From Labilibaculum sp. DW002 (GTDB taxonomy: Bacteria; Bacteroidota; Bacteroidia; Bacteroidales; Marinifilaceae): a DNA stretch of 64,000 nt. The stretch lies in the NCBI RefSeq assembly GCF_029029525.1, contig NZ_JAKJSC010000010.1, forward strand, positions 1-64,000, given 5' to 3'. Below the pieces are notes generated by a model. It worked only from the letters and a program-made list of their open reading frames with translations. It did no database searches and was not told the origin of the DNA. A program made the translations under genes and the position numbers. The first letter of the stretch is position 1; the number at the start of each line of letters is the position of its first letter. Below, piece after piece: positions 20,086 through 30,201 of the stretch.

Positions 20086-21303
20086 ATGAGAAAAATAAAA
20101 CAAATAATGCAATTTCATGTACTGATTTCATGCCTGATTATTCAGTTTGGAATGAGTGCTTGCGCACAAAATAATAGTGAGGAATTAATTGTAGGGGCAG
20201 ACAATTACCAAGAATATTTACCTGCCTTGGAAAGTAAAAATATCGCAATTGTAGCTAATCAATCGTCTTTAATAGCTGGTGAACATTTGGTTGATTTTTT
20301 ACTGACTAAGAATGTGCAAATTGCAAAAATTTTTAGCCCAGAGCACGGTTTTCGAGGGAATGCAGATGCTGGCGAAAAAATAGCCAATGGAAAAGATGTG
20401 AAAACAGGTTTGTCTATTATTTCCTTGTATGGAAAACATTACAAGCCCTCAGCAAAAGATTTGGAAGGTGTTAATCTGGTTTTGTTTGATATTCAAGATG
20501 TAGGAGTTCGTTTTTATACTTATATATCTACTCTTCATTACGTAATGGAAGCTTGTGCCGAGCAGAACATTCCGCTAATTGTGTTGGATCGGCCAAATCC
20601 TAATGGACATTATGTAGATGGACCAGTATTGGAAATGGAACATAGCTCTTTTGTAGGCATGCATCCGGTTCCTGTTGTATACGGAATGAGTATTGGAGAA
20701 TATGCTAAGATGATTAATGGAGAACATTGGTTGAAAAATAAGATACAGTGCGATTTGAAAGTTGTTCCTTGTCAGAACTGGAATCGAAATAAGATCTATT
20801 CATTACCAGTTAAACCATCGCCAAATTTACCTAACGATTTGTCGGTTAGCTTGTATCCATCTTTGTGTTTTTTTGAAGGTACAGAAGTAAGTGCAGGTAG
20901 AGGAACAGATGCTCCTTTTCAATTGTACGGACATCCATCTTTTACTCAAGGAGAATATAAATTTACGCCAAGAAGTATTTCAGGAGCAAGTAAATACCCA
21001 AAATTTGAAGGAAAAGAATGTACGGGATATGATTTAAGGGCAATTAACACGCAAGAATTTCGCAATAGGAAAGAAATCGATTTGTCATTTTTATTGACAG
21101 CATATGGTGAACTTAAAAAGGAGCCAAAGTTTTTTAATTCATTTTTTATGAATTTGGCAGGAACAAAAAAATTGCGAAAACAAATTGAGAATTCGTTAAG
21201 TGAAGAAGAAATTCGAAAAAGCTGGGATGCAGATATTCATAACTTTTTAAAAATCCGAAGTAAATACCTGATTTACTCTGATTTTGAAAATGAAAGGAAT
21301 TAG
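20086..21303 (+). CDS. NamZ-like exo-beta-N-acetylmuramidase (DUF1343)
   Basis: Lipoprotein of 405 aa with lipobox MSAC (Cys25). The DUF1343 core is clear: VANQSSLI, FSPEHGFRGNADAGE, SLYGKHYKPS, LVLFDIQDVGVRFYTYISTL, LDRPNPNGHYVDGP, SPNLPNDLSVSLYPSLCFFEGTEVSAGRGTD in separate blocks. NamZ (GH171) from Bacteroidota removes terminal MurNAc from peptidoglycan fragments, which is the inferred role here in wall recycling. It is a single gene; a small hairpin (AGTCG TTCT CGACT, 21324-21337) follows but lacks a U tract. Confidence 0.88.
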   Translation: MRKIKQIMQFHVLISCLIIQFGMSACAQNNSEELIVGADNYQEYLPALESKNIAIVANQSSLIAGEHLVDFLLTKNVQIAKIFSPEHGFRGNADAGEKIANGKDVKTGLSIISLYGKHYKPSAKDLEGVNLVLFDIQDVGVRFYTYISTLHYVMEACAEQNIPLIVLDRPNPNGHYVDGPVLEMEHSSFVGMHPVPVVYGMSIGEYAKMINGEHWLKNKIQCDLKVVPCQNWNRNKIYSLPVKPSPNLPNDLSVSLYPSLCFFEGTEVSAGRGTDAPFQLYGHPSFTQGEYKFTPRSISGASKYPKFEGKECTGYDLRAINTQEFRNRKEIDLSFLLTAYGELKKEPKFFNSFFMNLAGTKKLRKQIENSLSEEEIRKSWDADIHNFLKIRSKYLIYSDFENERN

Positions 21304-21456
21304 AAACATCTGGTAAAAAGGAAAGTCGTTCTCGACTAGGCTGAAAATTTGATGACCTGTAATGCCATTTTATTGATTATTTGAATGGATTTTATTTAGA
21401 ACTTTTCAAAATAATCGGTAAATTTAAAGGAGAGTACTAATAATAAATTGAAGAAA

Positions 21457-22038
21457 ATGGCATTTACCTTACAATTATCAGACAAAGCTCCTAATTTTAA
21501 ATTGCCTGCAACCGACGGCATATCATATAAACTTTCCGATTTTAAATCATCAAAACTACTTGTTGTATTTTTCACCTGTAACCATTGTCCTTATGTGATA
21601 GGTTCTGATGAAGATACACGTGCAATTGCTGATAAATATATTCCACATGGTGTTGAGTTTGTAGCAATCAACTCTAATTCGGCTAACACTTATGAGGAAG
21701 ATGATTACGATCACATGGTTGACCGAATGGAAGAGTATGAATTCCCTTGGGTATATCTATATGACGAAACACAGGAAGTTGCAAAAGCATATGGAGCTTT
21801 AAAAACACCTCATTTTTATCTTTTTGACGAAGGAAGAAAGTTGATTTATACAGGAAGAGCTGTTGATAATCCTAAAGACACTTCAAAGGTTGAAGTTAGA
21901 GACTTAGAAAGAGCCATAGATGAATACTTGGGAGGAAAGCCAATTTCGGTTCCTTTGACTAATCCAATTGGCTGTAATGTAAAATGGGATGGGAAAGACA
22001 AACATTGGATGCCAGCCGATGCTTGTGACTTGGTTTAA
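21457..22038 (+). CDS. Thioredoxin-like redoxin (AhpC/TSA-type)
   Basis: Cytoplasmic thioredoxin-fold protein of 193 aa. The N terminus [17 protein letters not shown] is the peroxiredoxin/redoxin entry strand, and the redox motif is Cys-Asn-His-Cys in [12 protein letters not shown]. The C-terminal half has [16 protein letters not shown] with the cis-Pro before the TPH turn. The family is common in Bacteroidota and cyanobacteria and usually annotated only as thioredoxin family protein. The ATG at 21457 is preferred over an in-frame TTG at 21448 because homologues start MxFxL. Its partner is unknown. Confidence 0.85.
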   Translation: MAFTLQLSDKAPNFKLPATDGISYKLSDFKSSKLLVVFFTCNHCPYVIGSDEDTRAIADKYIPHGVEFVAINSNSANTYEEDDYDHMVDRMEEYEFPWVYLYDETQEVAKAYGALKTPHFYLFDEGRKLIYTGRAVDNPKDTSKVEVRDLERAIDEYLGGKPISVPLTNPIGCNVKWDGKDKHWMPADACDLV

Positions 22039-22062
22039 AATATTTCTTTTTAGATAAAATAA

Positions 22063-22089
22063 AAACGGCCCCAAAATTTGGAGCCGTTT
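22063..22089. terminator. Bidirectional terminator between redoxin and aminotransferase genes
   Basis: AAACGGC ... GCCGTTT with inner CCAAAA/TTTTGG-like pairing. The minus-strand side is followed by a long T-rich run, so it mainly serves the aminotransferase gene that ends at 22113, and it also follows the plus-strand redoxin gene. Confidence 0.75.
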
Positions 22090-22112
22090 GCTATATAGAA
22101 TAAGCTTGTAGC

Positions 22113-23312
22113 TTATAATGTTCTTCCTGGGTAAACCTTAAGCGCTTCAGCTAAAGTTTCCATAGCGTTTGCTAAATCTTCTTTCTTAAGAACGTAAGCA
22201 ATACGAACTTCGTTTTTACCCAAACCTGGCGTTGCATAAAATCCTGTAGCAGGGGCAACCATAACAGTTTGGTTTTTGTATTCGAAGTCTTCAAGAATCC
22301 ACTGTGCAAATTTATCAGCATCATCAATAGGAAGTTTCACTACTGTATAGAAAGCACCTTTTGGAGTTGGGCAGTAAACACCGTCCATATTATTCAATGC
22401 CTCAACAGTAAAGTTACGACGATCAATGTACTCGTTATATACTTCTGTGAAATATTCAGCTGGCGTATCAAGAGAAGCCTCGGCAGCAATTTGACCAAAA
22501 GCCGGAGGACATAAACGAGCTTGAGCAAATTTCAAAGCTGTGTTGATAACGTCTTTATTTTTTGTAATCATAGCTCCAATACGAACACCACACTCTGAGT
22601 AACGCTTAGAAACAGAATCCATAAGAATGACATTTTGCTCAATACCTTCAAGATTCATTGCAGAGAAATGCTCTTCTCCATCGTAACAAAATTCACGGTA
22701 AACTTCGTCAGAGAATAAATATAAATCATGCTTAAGAACGAGCTTGCGTAATGAGTCTAATTCTTCTTTTGAGTATAAATATCCCGTTGGATTGTTAGGG
22801 TTACAAATAACAATACCCTTAGTTTTAGGTGTCATTATCTTTTCGAACTCTTCGATTGAAGGTAAAGCAAAATCATTCTCAATGCTTGATGTAATTGGCT
22901 TTACAACAACACCAGCAGCAATAGCAAACCCGTTGTAGTTGGCATAGAATGGCTCTGGAATGATAATCTCATCACCAGGGTTCATACAAGACATCATAGC
23001 GAAAGTAATGGCTTCCGATCCACCAGTTGTAATCAACATTTCTTCTTCATTAATGTTGATACCAATGTTTTGGTAGTATTTAGCCAATTTTTTACGGTAA
23101 GAAACATTACCTGCTGAGTGAGAATACTCAATCACCTTCTCAGTACAATTTCTAATCGCATCCATTGCAACCTCTGGGGTTTTAATGTCTGGCTGACCAA
23201 TATTCAATGGGAATACAGTTCTACCTGCAGCTCTTGCAGCTTCTGCATAAGGAACCAATTTACGAATTGGCGATTCTGGCATCAAGCGTCCTTTATCCGA
23301 AATTTGTGGCAT
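22113..23312 (-). CDS. PLP-dependent class I aminotransferase (aspartate-type)
   Basis: Cytoplasmic fold-type I aminotransferase of 399 aa. Visible are LNIGQPDIKTP at the N terminus, ITTGGSEAI, NPNNPTG (carboxylate/cofactor contact), SDEVYREF (Asp202 and Tyr205 binding PLP) and the Schiff-base Lys236 in SVSKRYSECGVRIG. A conserved Arg near the C terminus (EVRIAYV) binds the substrate carboxylate. Aspartate is the usual assignment for this subgroup, but alanine or aromatic substrates cannot be excluded. It diverges from valS with 283 bp between, in which I see no further gene. Confidence 0.88.
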   Translation of the reverse strand: MPQISDKGRLMPESPIRKLVPYAEAARAAGRTVFPLNIGQPDIKTPEVAMDAIRNCTEKVIEYSHSAGNVSYRKKLAKYYQNIGININEEEMLITTGGSEAITFAMMSCMNPGDEIIIPEPFYANYNGFAIAAGVVVKPITSSIENDFALPSIEEFEKIMTPKTKGIVICNPNNPTGYLYSKEELDSLRKLVLKHDLYLFSDEVYREFCYDGEEHFSAMNLEGIEQNVILMDSVSKRYSECGVRIGAMITKNKDVINTALKFAQARLCPPAFGQIAAEASLDTPAEYFTEVYNEYIDRRNFTVEALNNMDGVYCPTPKGAFYTVVKLPIDDADKFAQWILEDFEYKNQTVMVAPATGFYATPGLGKNEVRIAYVLKKEDLANAMETLAEALKVYPGRTL

Positions 23313-23595
23313 TTGTTTATTGTTTTTTATATTTTATGAATAAGGTTTTCTTCTCCGCCAAAAATAGATAAAAATCCAAGTAAAAAAAATGATTTTCAAT
23401 GCTTTTCAACAATGCTTTAAAAAACTGACCTTTAGGAAGTCCCAAGGCTTATTTTTGATCTATTAATCTTTGAAATTCTCATATTTACATGTTCCCTCAT
23501 TTTATTGTCATTCAGTGAAGTAATATCCGACAGAATTTCGTAATTTTGAGCCAAATTTTTTTGAAAATCTAGAATTAATAAAATATAGTTAACAA

Positions 23596-26217
23596 ATGGA
23601 AATCCCAACAAAGTACAATCCTGCAGAATCGGAGGACAAGTGGTATAAGTATTGGATGGATAAAGGATTCTTCCACTCTGTACCAGACGAGAGAGAGGCG
23701 TATACAATTGTAATACCGCCACCAAACGTCACCGGTGTCTTACACATGGGGCATATGCTGAACAATACGATTCAAGATGTATTGGTCCGCAGAGCCAGAT
23801 TGCAGGGAAAGAATGTCTGTTGGGTGCCTGGTACCGATCACGCTTCTATTGCTACCGAAGCTAAAGTTGTAAATAAACTGAGAGAAGAAGGTATTTCTAA
23901 GGAAGATATTACTCGCGATGAGTTTATGAAACATGCTTGGGAATGGAAAGAAAAGCACGGTGGAATCATCTTGGAGCAACTTAAGAAATTAGGTGCATCT
24001 TGTGATTGGGAGCGTACTGCTTTTACAATGGATGAGTCTTTATACGATTCAGTAATCGATGTATTTATTGATCTTTATAATAAAGAAAAGATTTATCGCG
24101 GTGTTCGTATGGTAAACTGGGATCCATCGGCGCAAACAGCTGTTTCCGACGAAGAGGTAATCCACAAAGAATTACAATCAAAACTTTACTATTTAAGATA
24201 TCAGGTTGAAGGTAGCGAGGAGTATATTACGATTGCGACGACTCGCCCTGAAACAATTCTTGGTGATACAGCAGTTTGTATCAATCCAAAAGATGAACGA
24301 TTTGCTCATTTAAGAGGTAAGCGTTGTATCGTACCATTGGTAAATCGTTCTATCCCTATTATCGAGGATGAATACGTAGATATGGAGTTTGGTACAGGTG
24401 CTTTGAAAATTACGCCTGCTCACGATATTCATGATTATGAAATTGGTGACCGTCATAACCTAGAGTCTATCGATATCTTTAACGATAATGGAACCATGAG
24501 TGAAGCGGCACAGCTTTATATTGGTAAAGATCGTTTCGAAGTTCGTGATTTGATTCTTCCGGACTTAGAGAAAGCAGGAAACTTAGTTAAGGTTGAAGAC
24601 TATGTGAACAAAGTTGGTTTCTCTGAGCGTACCGATGCTGTTATTGAGCCTAAGTTGAGTATGCAGTGGTTCCTTAATATGAAGGAATTGGCTGAGCCAG
24701 CTTTGGAGCATGTCATGAATGACGATATTCAATTGCACCCGGCTAAGTTCAAAAACACTTACCGTCATTGGATGGAAAATGTTAAGGATTGGTGTATTTC
24801 TCGTCAGTTATGGTGGGGACAGCGTATTCCGGTTTACTACTTGCCAGAAGGTGGTTATGTAGTTGCCAAAACAATTGAAGAAGCTCTTGTTACAGCTACG
24901 GCTAAAACAGGAAAGACATATCAATCAGAAGATTTACGTCAGGATGAGGATGTACTAGATACATGGTTCTCTTCTTGGTTGTGGCCTCTTTCTGTATTCG
25001 ATGGTATTCGTAATCCTGAAAATGAGGAGATCAAATACTATTATCCAACTAACGATTTGGTATCAGGACCAGATATTCTATTTTTCTGGATTGCTCGTAT
25101 GGTAATTGCAGGATATGAATACAAAGGTGAAAAGCCATTTTCTAATGTTTATTTGACGGGTATTGTTCGCGATGAGCAAGGTCGTAAAATGTCTAAATCA
25201 TTGGGTAACTCTCCAGATCCATTAGATCTAATTGAGAAATATGGTGCTGATGGTGTTCGTGTTGGTATGTTATTGTGTTCTCCTGCTGGAGGAGACTTGC
25301 TTTTCAACGAGAATTTACCGGAGCAAGGACGTAACTTTACGACTAAGATTTGGAATGCATTCCGTTTGGTTAAAGGATGGGAAGTTGCAGATATCGAACA
25401 ACCAGAATATGCACGAATTGCAACTGAAGTTTTCCATGCTCGTTTGAATAACACGATGGAGCAATTGGATGAGCAGTTCAAACAATATCGTATTAGCGAG
25501 GCCTTAATGACTGTTTATACTTTATTCCGCGATGAATTTTCATCATGGTATTTAGAAATGGTGAAGCCAGCTTATCAGCAGCCAATCGATAAGAAAACTT
25601 TCGATTCAACTGTTGCTCTTTTCGAGAAGTTGATGCAATTGTTACACCCATTCATGCCTTTCTTAACTGAGGAGATCTGGCAATTACTAGCCGATCGTTC
25701 TGAAGAGGATAGTATCATGGTATCAGTTATGCCGAAACCAGATTCTTATGATGCTGACTTGTTAGCAAAATTTGATCAGGTGAAAGAAGTAATTGTAGCT
25801 GTTCGTAACATCCGTAAGCAAAAGAATATTGCCTTTAAGGAAGTTTTGGAAATGAACTACAAAGCAAAAGGAGACAATTACGATGCTTCTTTCGATTGTG
25901 TGGTTGCTAAAATGTGTAACTTAAAAGAGATTTCAACTGCAAATGGTGAAATGGCTGGTGCCATGTCGTTCATTGTAAATGCAATTGAGTATTTCATTCC
26001 TCTTGGAGATCTTGTTAATGTAGAAGAAGAGATTAAAAAGATGGAAGATGAGTTGAAATATACGCAAGGTTTCTTGATGTCAGTTCAGAAGAAAATGAGC
26101 AATGAGCGTTTTGTAAATAACGCACCCGCAAAAGTGATTGAGATTGAGAAAAAGAAAATGGCTGATGCAGAAGCTAAAATCAAAGTTTTAGAAGACCGTA
26201 TCGCTAGCATGAAGTAA
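23596..26217 (+). CDS. valS: Valine-tRNA ligase
   Basis: Class I aminoacyl-tRNA synthetase, 873 aa, charging tRNA(Val). The HIGH signature is His50-Met-Gly-His ([16 protein letters not shown]) and the KMSKS signature is at about 531 ([14 protein letters not shown]). The editing domain (CP1) includes [13 protein letters not shown] and [12 protein letters not shown]. The anticodon-binding domain and a C-terminal coiled coil (about 810-873, basic/acidic heptads) follow. Length is normal. The upstream leader contains TAATTTTG at 23541 as a possible -7 element but no matched -33. I see no T-box. Confidence 0.97.
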   Translation: MEIPTKYNPAESEDKWYKYWMDKGFFHSVPDEREAYTIVIPPPNVTGVLHMGHMLNNTIQDVLVRRARLQGKNVCWVPGTDHASIATEAKVVNKLREEGISKEDITRDEFMKHAWEWKEKHGGIILEQLKKLGASCDWERTAFTMDESLYDSVIDVFIDLYNKEKIYRGVRMVNWDPSAQTAVSDEEVIHKELQSKLYYLRYQVEGSEEYITIATTRPETILGDTAVCINPKDERFAHLRGKRCIVPLVNRSIPIIEDEYVDMEFGTGALKITPAHDIHDYEIGDRHNLESIDIFNDNGTMSEAAQLYIGKDRFEVRDLILPDLEKAGNLVKVEDYVNKVGFSERTDAVIEPKLSMQWFLNMKELAEPALEHVMNDDIQLHPAKFKNTYRHWMENVKDWCISRQLWWGQRIPVYYLPEGGYVVAKTIEEALVTATAKTGKTYQSEDLRQDEDVLDTWFSSWLWPLSVFDGIRNPENEEIKYYYPTNDLVSGPDILFFWIARMVIAGYEYKGEKPFSNVYLTGIVRDEQGRKMSKSLGNSPDPLDLIEKYGADGVRVGMLLCSPAGGDLLFNENLPEQGRNFTTKIWNAFRLVKGWEVADIEQPEYARIATEVFHARLNNTMEQLDEQFKQYRISEALMTVYTLFRDEFSSWYLEMVKPAYQQPIDKKTFDSTVALFEKLMQLLHPFMPFLTEEIWQLLADRSEEDSIMVSVMPKPDSYDADLLAKFDQVKEVIVAVRNIRKQKNIAFKEVLEMNYKAKGDNYDASFDCVVAKMCNLKEISTANGEMAGAMSFIVNAIEYFIPLGDLVNVEEEIKKMEDELKYTQGFLMSVQKKMSNERFVNNAPAKVIEIEKKKMADAEAKIKVLEDRIASMK

Positions 26218-26238
26218 TTCTCATATAAGATATATTAT

Positions 26239-26268
26239 AAAAGCGTCATTCTTAGGAGTGACGCTTTT
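26239..26268 (+). terminator. Intrinsic terminator of valS
   Basis: 13-bp stem AAAAGCGTCATTC / GAGTGACGCTTTT (one G-U pair) with a TTAG loop, 21 bp after the valS stop; the TTTT of the stem plus CTTG follow. Confidence 0.85.
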
Positions 26269-26288
26269 CTTGTATCATAAATTTAAGT

Positions 26289-26654
26289 TTATTCTTTTTT
26301 ATCGGGGAGATGCTTGTACAAGGCAATTCGATTTGTGACAAGCTTTTCGTAATCCTCAGATTCGTTAGATTTGAATTTTCTGACAATTTTTCCGTCGCTA
26401 TCCCATAGAGTTACTCCAAAAGCCAACCTAACTCTTGGGTCGGTAACCATTAAATAAAAAACGATTTGTTTGTTATAAGTAGCTTGATAAATCGTCTTCT
26501 CAACATCAGAATCTTTTAATGACTCTTTTATTTCTTTTAGCCAGGTATACTCTTCAAATGGGTTTTGTATATCACATTTTGGTGTGTCATTTTTGCTGGC
26601 ATTGCAGGATGAAAATCCAAGAAGTAGGATCAGAACAGACGTGATTATTTTCAT
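26289..26654 (-). CDS. Hypothetical lipoprotein
   Basis: 121-aa protein I do not recognise. It has a lipoprotein signal (MKIITSVLILLLGFSSC, Cys17), then a small globular domain of about 100 aa with alternating strands (IVFYLMVTDPRV, LAFGVTLWDSDGKIVRKF) and a charged tail. The segment LWDSDGKIVRKF looks like a beta-hairpin seen in many small periplasmic domains. It converges on valS, whose terminator separates them. It appears monocistronic. Confidence 0.7.
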   Translation of the reverse strand: MKIITSVLILLLGFSSCNASKNDTPKCDIQNPFEEYTWLKEIKESLKDSDVEKTIYQATYNKQIVFYLMVTDPRVRLAFGVTLWDSDGKIVRKFKSNESEDYEKLVTNRIALYKHLPDKKE

Positions 26655-26764
26655 GATTTTGTATCTCTTTGAATATGACCGTTTATGAAGATACTAATAA
26701 ATCTTTGTATAAATGATGATTTATTACCTTCGCGCTTGCTATTAACTTTAAAACAATAAACACG

Positions 26765-27115
26765 ATGAGTATAACTAGAATGGATTCGACACCGAGAATG
26801 AGCCGCATTGTAGAACACAACAATACGATATATTTATGTGGTCAAACAGCTAAGGATGCTAATACCGATATAAAGGAACAAACAATCACTACTCTTGAGA
26901 AAGTAGAAGAGTTGTTGGAGAAAGTTGGTTCTGATAAGAAACACATCCTTTCTGTTACAATCTATGTTCGCGACATGAAAGATTTTGCAGCTATGAACGA
27001 AGTTTGGGACGCATGGGTAGAAGAAGGTTTTCAGCCAGCTCGCGCTTGTGTTGAAGCTCGTATGGCGCGCCCGGAATTATTGGTTGAGATGTCGGTAATT
27101 GCTGCGAAAAAGTAA
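26765..27115 (+). CDS. RidA-family enamine/imine deaminase
   Basis: 116-aa member of the RidA/YjgF/Rid family. The C-terminal signature [19 protein letters not shown] contains the conserved Arg that binds the carboxylate of 2-aminoacrylate-type substrates, and the N-terminal half has TIYLCGQTA and [24 protein letters not shown]. Family members form trimers and hydrolyse reactive enamines released by PLP enzymes. Slightly shorter than canonical RidA (about 128 aa), so it belongs to a sister subgroup and the substrate is uncertain. Confidence 0.88.
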   Translation: MSITRMDSTPRMSRIVEHNNTIYLCGQTAKDANTDIKEQTITTLEKVEELLEKVGSDKKHILSVTIYVRDMKDFAAMNEVWDAWVEEGFQPARACVEARMARPELLVEMSVIAAKK

Positions 27116-27139
27116 GGAGTAACAGTAAAGTATAAAGTT

Positions 27140-27174
27140 AAATCCGAAATGTATTTTAGATGCATTTCGGATTT
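27140..27174 (+). terminator. Intrinsic terminator of the RidA-family gene
   Basis: 12-bp stem AAATCCGAAATG / CATTTCGGATTT with an 11-nt loop, followed by further Ts (TTTTG), 24 bp after the stop codon. Confidence 0.88.
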
Positions 27175-27355
27175 TTTTGTATCTATTTCATCTATCAACC
27201 TATAAAACTTTTTTATGAAAACGGTTGTGTTTATTCATGAGCTAGGATAATAAAGAAATAATTCTTTAATTTGCAAAAGATAAAAGAGTCTTAAATCCGA
27301 ATAGGGAGACTTAAGATAATTTTAAGTAAACTTTTCAAGTAAAAAAAGAATTAGT

Positions 27356-28684
27356 ATGGATACGATTAAGCACATTCCTGAAAATGGAAAAACCCGAGTA
27401 GTGATTATTGGTGGTGGTTTTGCAGGCTTAAAACTAGCCCGACAATTGGCTAACACAAAATACCAGATAGTGCTGATTGATAGAAATAATTTTCATCAAT
27501 TTCAACCTTTATTTTATCAGGTGGCAACTTCAGGTTTGGAACCCAGCTCTATTGCATTTCCTCTGCGTAAGATTTTTCAGAAGAAGAGTAATGTGCATTT
27601 CCGTATGGCTGATTTGTTGGAAGTGGATTCTAATGTTCAGGAAATTTATACCACATTAGGTAAGCTAAGCTATGATCATTTGGTCTTGGCAACAGGAGTA
27701 GATACAAATTACTTTGGAAATAAGAATATTGAAGAGTTTGCTATCCCTATGAAATCAGTTTCTGAGGCAATCTTTCTTAGAAACTCCATTCTTAGAAATT
27801 ATGAAAAGGCGCTAAATGAATCGGATCCTGATAAAGCGGCGAATTATATGAATATTGTTCTGGTTGGTGGTGGACCCACAGGAGTTGAGCTAGCTGGAGC
27901 TTTGGCTGAGATGAAATCGGAAATATTGCCCAAAGATTATCCTGAGTTGGATTTCAGCTTAATGAATGTGTATTTGTTTGAAGCTTCGGATCGTTTGTTG
28001 AACGGCATGTCTGAAGTTGCTTCTAAAAAAGCAGAAGCATATTTAGAAAAGCTAGGTGTTATTGTAAAAACAGAAGCTCGTGTTGCTGATTATGATGGTT
28101 TAAAAATTAAGCTTGCTGACGGAGAAGTATTTCATTCTTATACTTTAGTTTGGGCTGCGGGTGTAACTGCACGTTCCATAAAAGGGATATCAGAATTTGC
28201 AGCTTCACGAGGTGGTCGAATTCGAGTTGACCTGTATAATAAGGTGGCTGGCTTAAATAATGTTTACGCCATAGGAGATTTGTCAATTCAAAAAGAAGGC
28301 GATTTCCAAAATGGACACCCTCAGGTTGCTCAAGTTGGTTTGCAGCAAGCAAGTAATCTAGCTAAAAACCTGAAGAATAAGTTGAAGGGTGAAAAGTGGA
28401 AGACATTTCATTATCAGGATAGGGGTTCATTGGCAACCATCGGAAAAAATTTAGCTGTAGCTGATTTGCCTGGAGTAAAAATGCAAGGTTTTTTTGCTTG
28501 GATACTTTGGCTGTTTGTTCACTTGATGGCTATAGTTGGTGTAAAGAACCGTTTTTTTATTCTTATTAATTGGGTTTGGAATTATTTCACTTCTGATCAA
28601 TCTTTAAGAGTTCTGATAAGACCTAAGAAGAGAAGTTTTACAGATAGGGCAAGTAAAAAGAAACATCAAGTTGAAATAAATTAG
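27356..28684 (+). CDS. ndh: Type II NADH dehydrogenase (NDH-2)
   Basis: Peripheral membrane flavoprotein of 442 aa that oxidises NADH and reduces quinone without pumping ions. The FAD-binding motif is VVIIGGGFAGLKLARQLA at residues 15-32. The quinone-site region reads NFHQFQPLFYQVATSGLEPSSIAFPLR in two blocks. The NADH-binding motif is VLVGGGPTGVELAGALAE, and the FAD second motif is NNVYAIGD. The C-terminal segment (about 375-410, GFFAWILWLFVHLM) is the hydrophobic/amphipathic membrane anchor. It is a single gene with its own terminator. Confidence 0.92.
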   Translation: MDTIKHIPENGKTRVVIIGGGFAGLKLARQLANTKYQIVLIDRNNFHQFQPLFYQVATSGLEPSSIAFPLRKIFQKKSNVHFRMADLLEVDSNVQEIYTTLGKLSYDHLVLATGVDTNYFGNKNIEEFAIPMKSVSEAIFLRNSILRNYEKALNESDPDKAANYMNIVLVGGGPTGVELAGALAEMKSEILPKDYPELDFSLMNVYLFEASDRLLNGMSEVASKKAEAYLEKLGVIVKTEARVADYDGLKIKLADGEVFHSYTLVWAAGVTARSIKGISEFAASRGGRIRVDLYNKVAGLNNVYAIGDLSIQKEGDFQNGHPQVAQVGLQQASNLAKNLKNKLKGEKWKTFHYQDRGSLATIGKNLAVADLPGVKMQGFFAWILWLFVHLMAIVGVKNRFFILINWVWNYFTSDQSLRVLIRPKKRSFTDRASKKKHQVEIN

Positions 28685-28690
28685 AATTTT

Positions 28691-28723
28691 AAAAGCACCG
28701 ATTTCATTGAGATCGGTGCTTTT
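28691..28723 (+). terminator. Intrinsic terminator of ndh
   Basis: 12-bp stem AAAAGCACCGAT / ATCGGTGCTTTT with a 9-nt loop, followed by TTAATTTTT, 6 bp after the ndh stop. Confidence 0.9.
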
Positions 28724-28899
28724 TTAATTTTTGGCACAGGCTTTGCTTCTAATCAGTCAAAGTATACCGGTACTTGATTTTAAGGATTCATCCCTACCAT
28801 AGGATGACATTAGTAATAGCCATATTGAGAATGTTGCAGATAGCTGTAGTCTCTCCTAGATTAAAGGTTTATTTGGCTTAACACATTAAAATAAACGCC

Positions 28900-29685
28900 A
28901 TGAGAACATCTAAGATATATAAGTTGGTAGCCAGTATAGTATTGGTTTCGGCAATTGCGGTTTCTACATCAAATGTAAATGCACAAAGAAGATCTCAAAA
29001 GGACAATAAAGTTCGTTATGAGGAAAGAAATAAGACAGATCGATTGAGAAAGTATGATAGAAAAGAGAAATACAATCGAAGTAACTATTCAACTCATTCG
29101 AATCAAAATAAAGATCGTGTAAGTAAGAAGCATAAGAAATATGATTCGCACAAGAAGCATGATCGCTATGCAAAGACTCATTCGAATCGCCATAATGATC
29201 GAAATGTGTATCGTAGCAAAAAGCATAAATCTTACGGGCATAATTCCCATGGACATAAGTCGTATGGTCATTCAAGTCATCATTATAGTGGGGATCGATA
29301 CAGTCATTACAATCACAAAAGGCAAATTCGACCTCATTCTAGATACAGGCATTTTTATAATAATCATGGGCACAATTGTTATCACCATGATCGATATGGA
29401 AATGTGGTTATCCGATTTGCAAGTGAGCCTGTAATTATTAATCACCGTCATGGAGACTATTATTATTTAAATGGAGATTATTATAGATTTTATCCTGAGG
29501 TAGGATATGTATTAGTTGAAGCACCAAGTTCAACTTATTTCTCATATGTTCCAGATAATTGTCATCAAGTAAGTCACCGTGGAGGTGTTTATTATACAAA
29601 TGGAGAGGTTTGTTTTGTGAAGCAGAGAAAAGGGTTTAGATTGGTCAATGCACCTTCTGGTTTACATCTTTCTTTCCGATTTTAA
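28900..29685 (+). CDS. Secreted His/Lys/Tyr-rich protein, DUF6515-like
   Basis: 261-aa exported protein. Residues 1-29 are a signal peptide ending NVNAQ. Residues about 30-160 are extremely polar, with many Lys, Arg, Tyr, Ser and His residues and repeats of the KHKSYGH / HGHKSYGH / GHSSHHY kind, likely disordered and possibly metal-binding. The C-terminal about 100 aa (GDYYYLNGDYYRFYPEVGYVL, then GGVYYTNGEVCFV) are short beta-hairpin repeats typical of the DUF6515/surface-protein family. Function unknown. It is monocistronic, with an elaborate inverted repeat 63 bp downstream. Confidence 0.7.
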   Translation: MRTSKIYKLVASIVLVSAIAVSTSNVNAQRRSQKDNKVRYEERNKTDRLRKYDRKEKYNRSNYSTHSNQNKDRVSKKHKKYDSHKKHDRYAKTHSNRHNDRNVYRSKKHKSYGHNSHGHKSYGHSSHHYSGDRYSHYNHKRQIRPHSRYRHFYNNHGHNCYHHDRYGNVVIRFASEPVIINHRHGDYYYLNGDYYRFYPEVGYVLVEAPSSTYFSYVPDNCHQVSHRGGVYYTNGEVCFVKQRKGFRLVNAPSGLHLSFRF

Positions 29686-30201
29686 TAAAATTGCATGTAA
29701 TTTAACAGTATGTAAAATGACATGACTTTAAAAAAGTAAAAATAAGGGGGTGTAGTTGTGCAAAAGTCATAAAATGACTTCAAAAAAATGCAAAACTACA
29801 CCCTTTCCTTGTGAAAAATGACGTTTTAGGCCTTGGGTGGTTGAAAATGGGGTGTTTTTAAATTAAGTATTTTATTGTGGGTTTTGTACTGGGTTTAATA
29901 TGGGACTTGTTCTAATAAAAAATGAGCTTATTTTCTGGCAGTATATCCTTTTGAGGGGGTGTTCTAAAAAAAAGACTTTTTTAGCTTCGAAAACGTTTAC
30001 GTAAATCTGTTGTAGAACAGTTTTTTTAGAGCTGGTAAAAATGTCTTTTTAGCTCTGTATCTGTTGATTTTATTGGTTTTATTTGTGTTTATAGTGAGTG
30101 CTTTTGTTTTTCTTATTCTGTTTGGAAAATCAATCGAAACTAGGCTATTTTATCCTACAAGAGCTTATTAAAACAACAACACACAATTTAAAACAGACAT
30201 A
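29686..30201. other. 516-bp intergenic region before glnA
   Basis: No gene is visible. It holds the nested inverted repeat at 29748-29803. An A/T hairpin CTAAAAAA / TTTTTTAG lies near 29965-29990. A further stem AGAGCT (30028-30033) / AGCTCT (30051-30056) has inner AAAAA/TTTTT pairing. A TTTG at about 30120 followed about 20 bp later by TATTTTAT is a weak promoter candidate. The length and structures suggest a regulated leader for glnA, as inference. Confidence 0.45.
29748..29803. repeat. Nested inverted repeat downstream of the His-rich protein gene
   Basis: Outer arms GGGTGTAGTTGTGCA (29748-29762) and TGCAAAACTACACCC (29789-29803) pair over 15 bp with one mismatch. Inside lies a second perfect 7-bp repeat AAGTCAT (29764-29770) / ATGACTT (29774-29780) with an AAA loop. 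The half-site ATGACTT also occurs just upstream at 29722-29728. No T run follows, so it is not a standard terminator. Confidence 0.6.
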
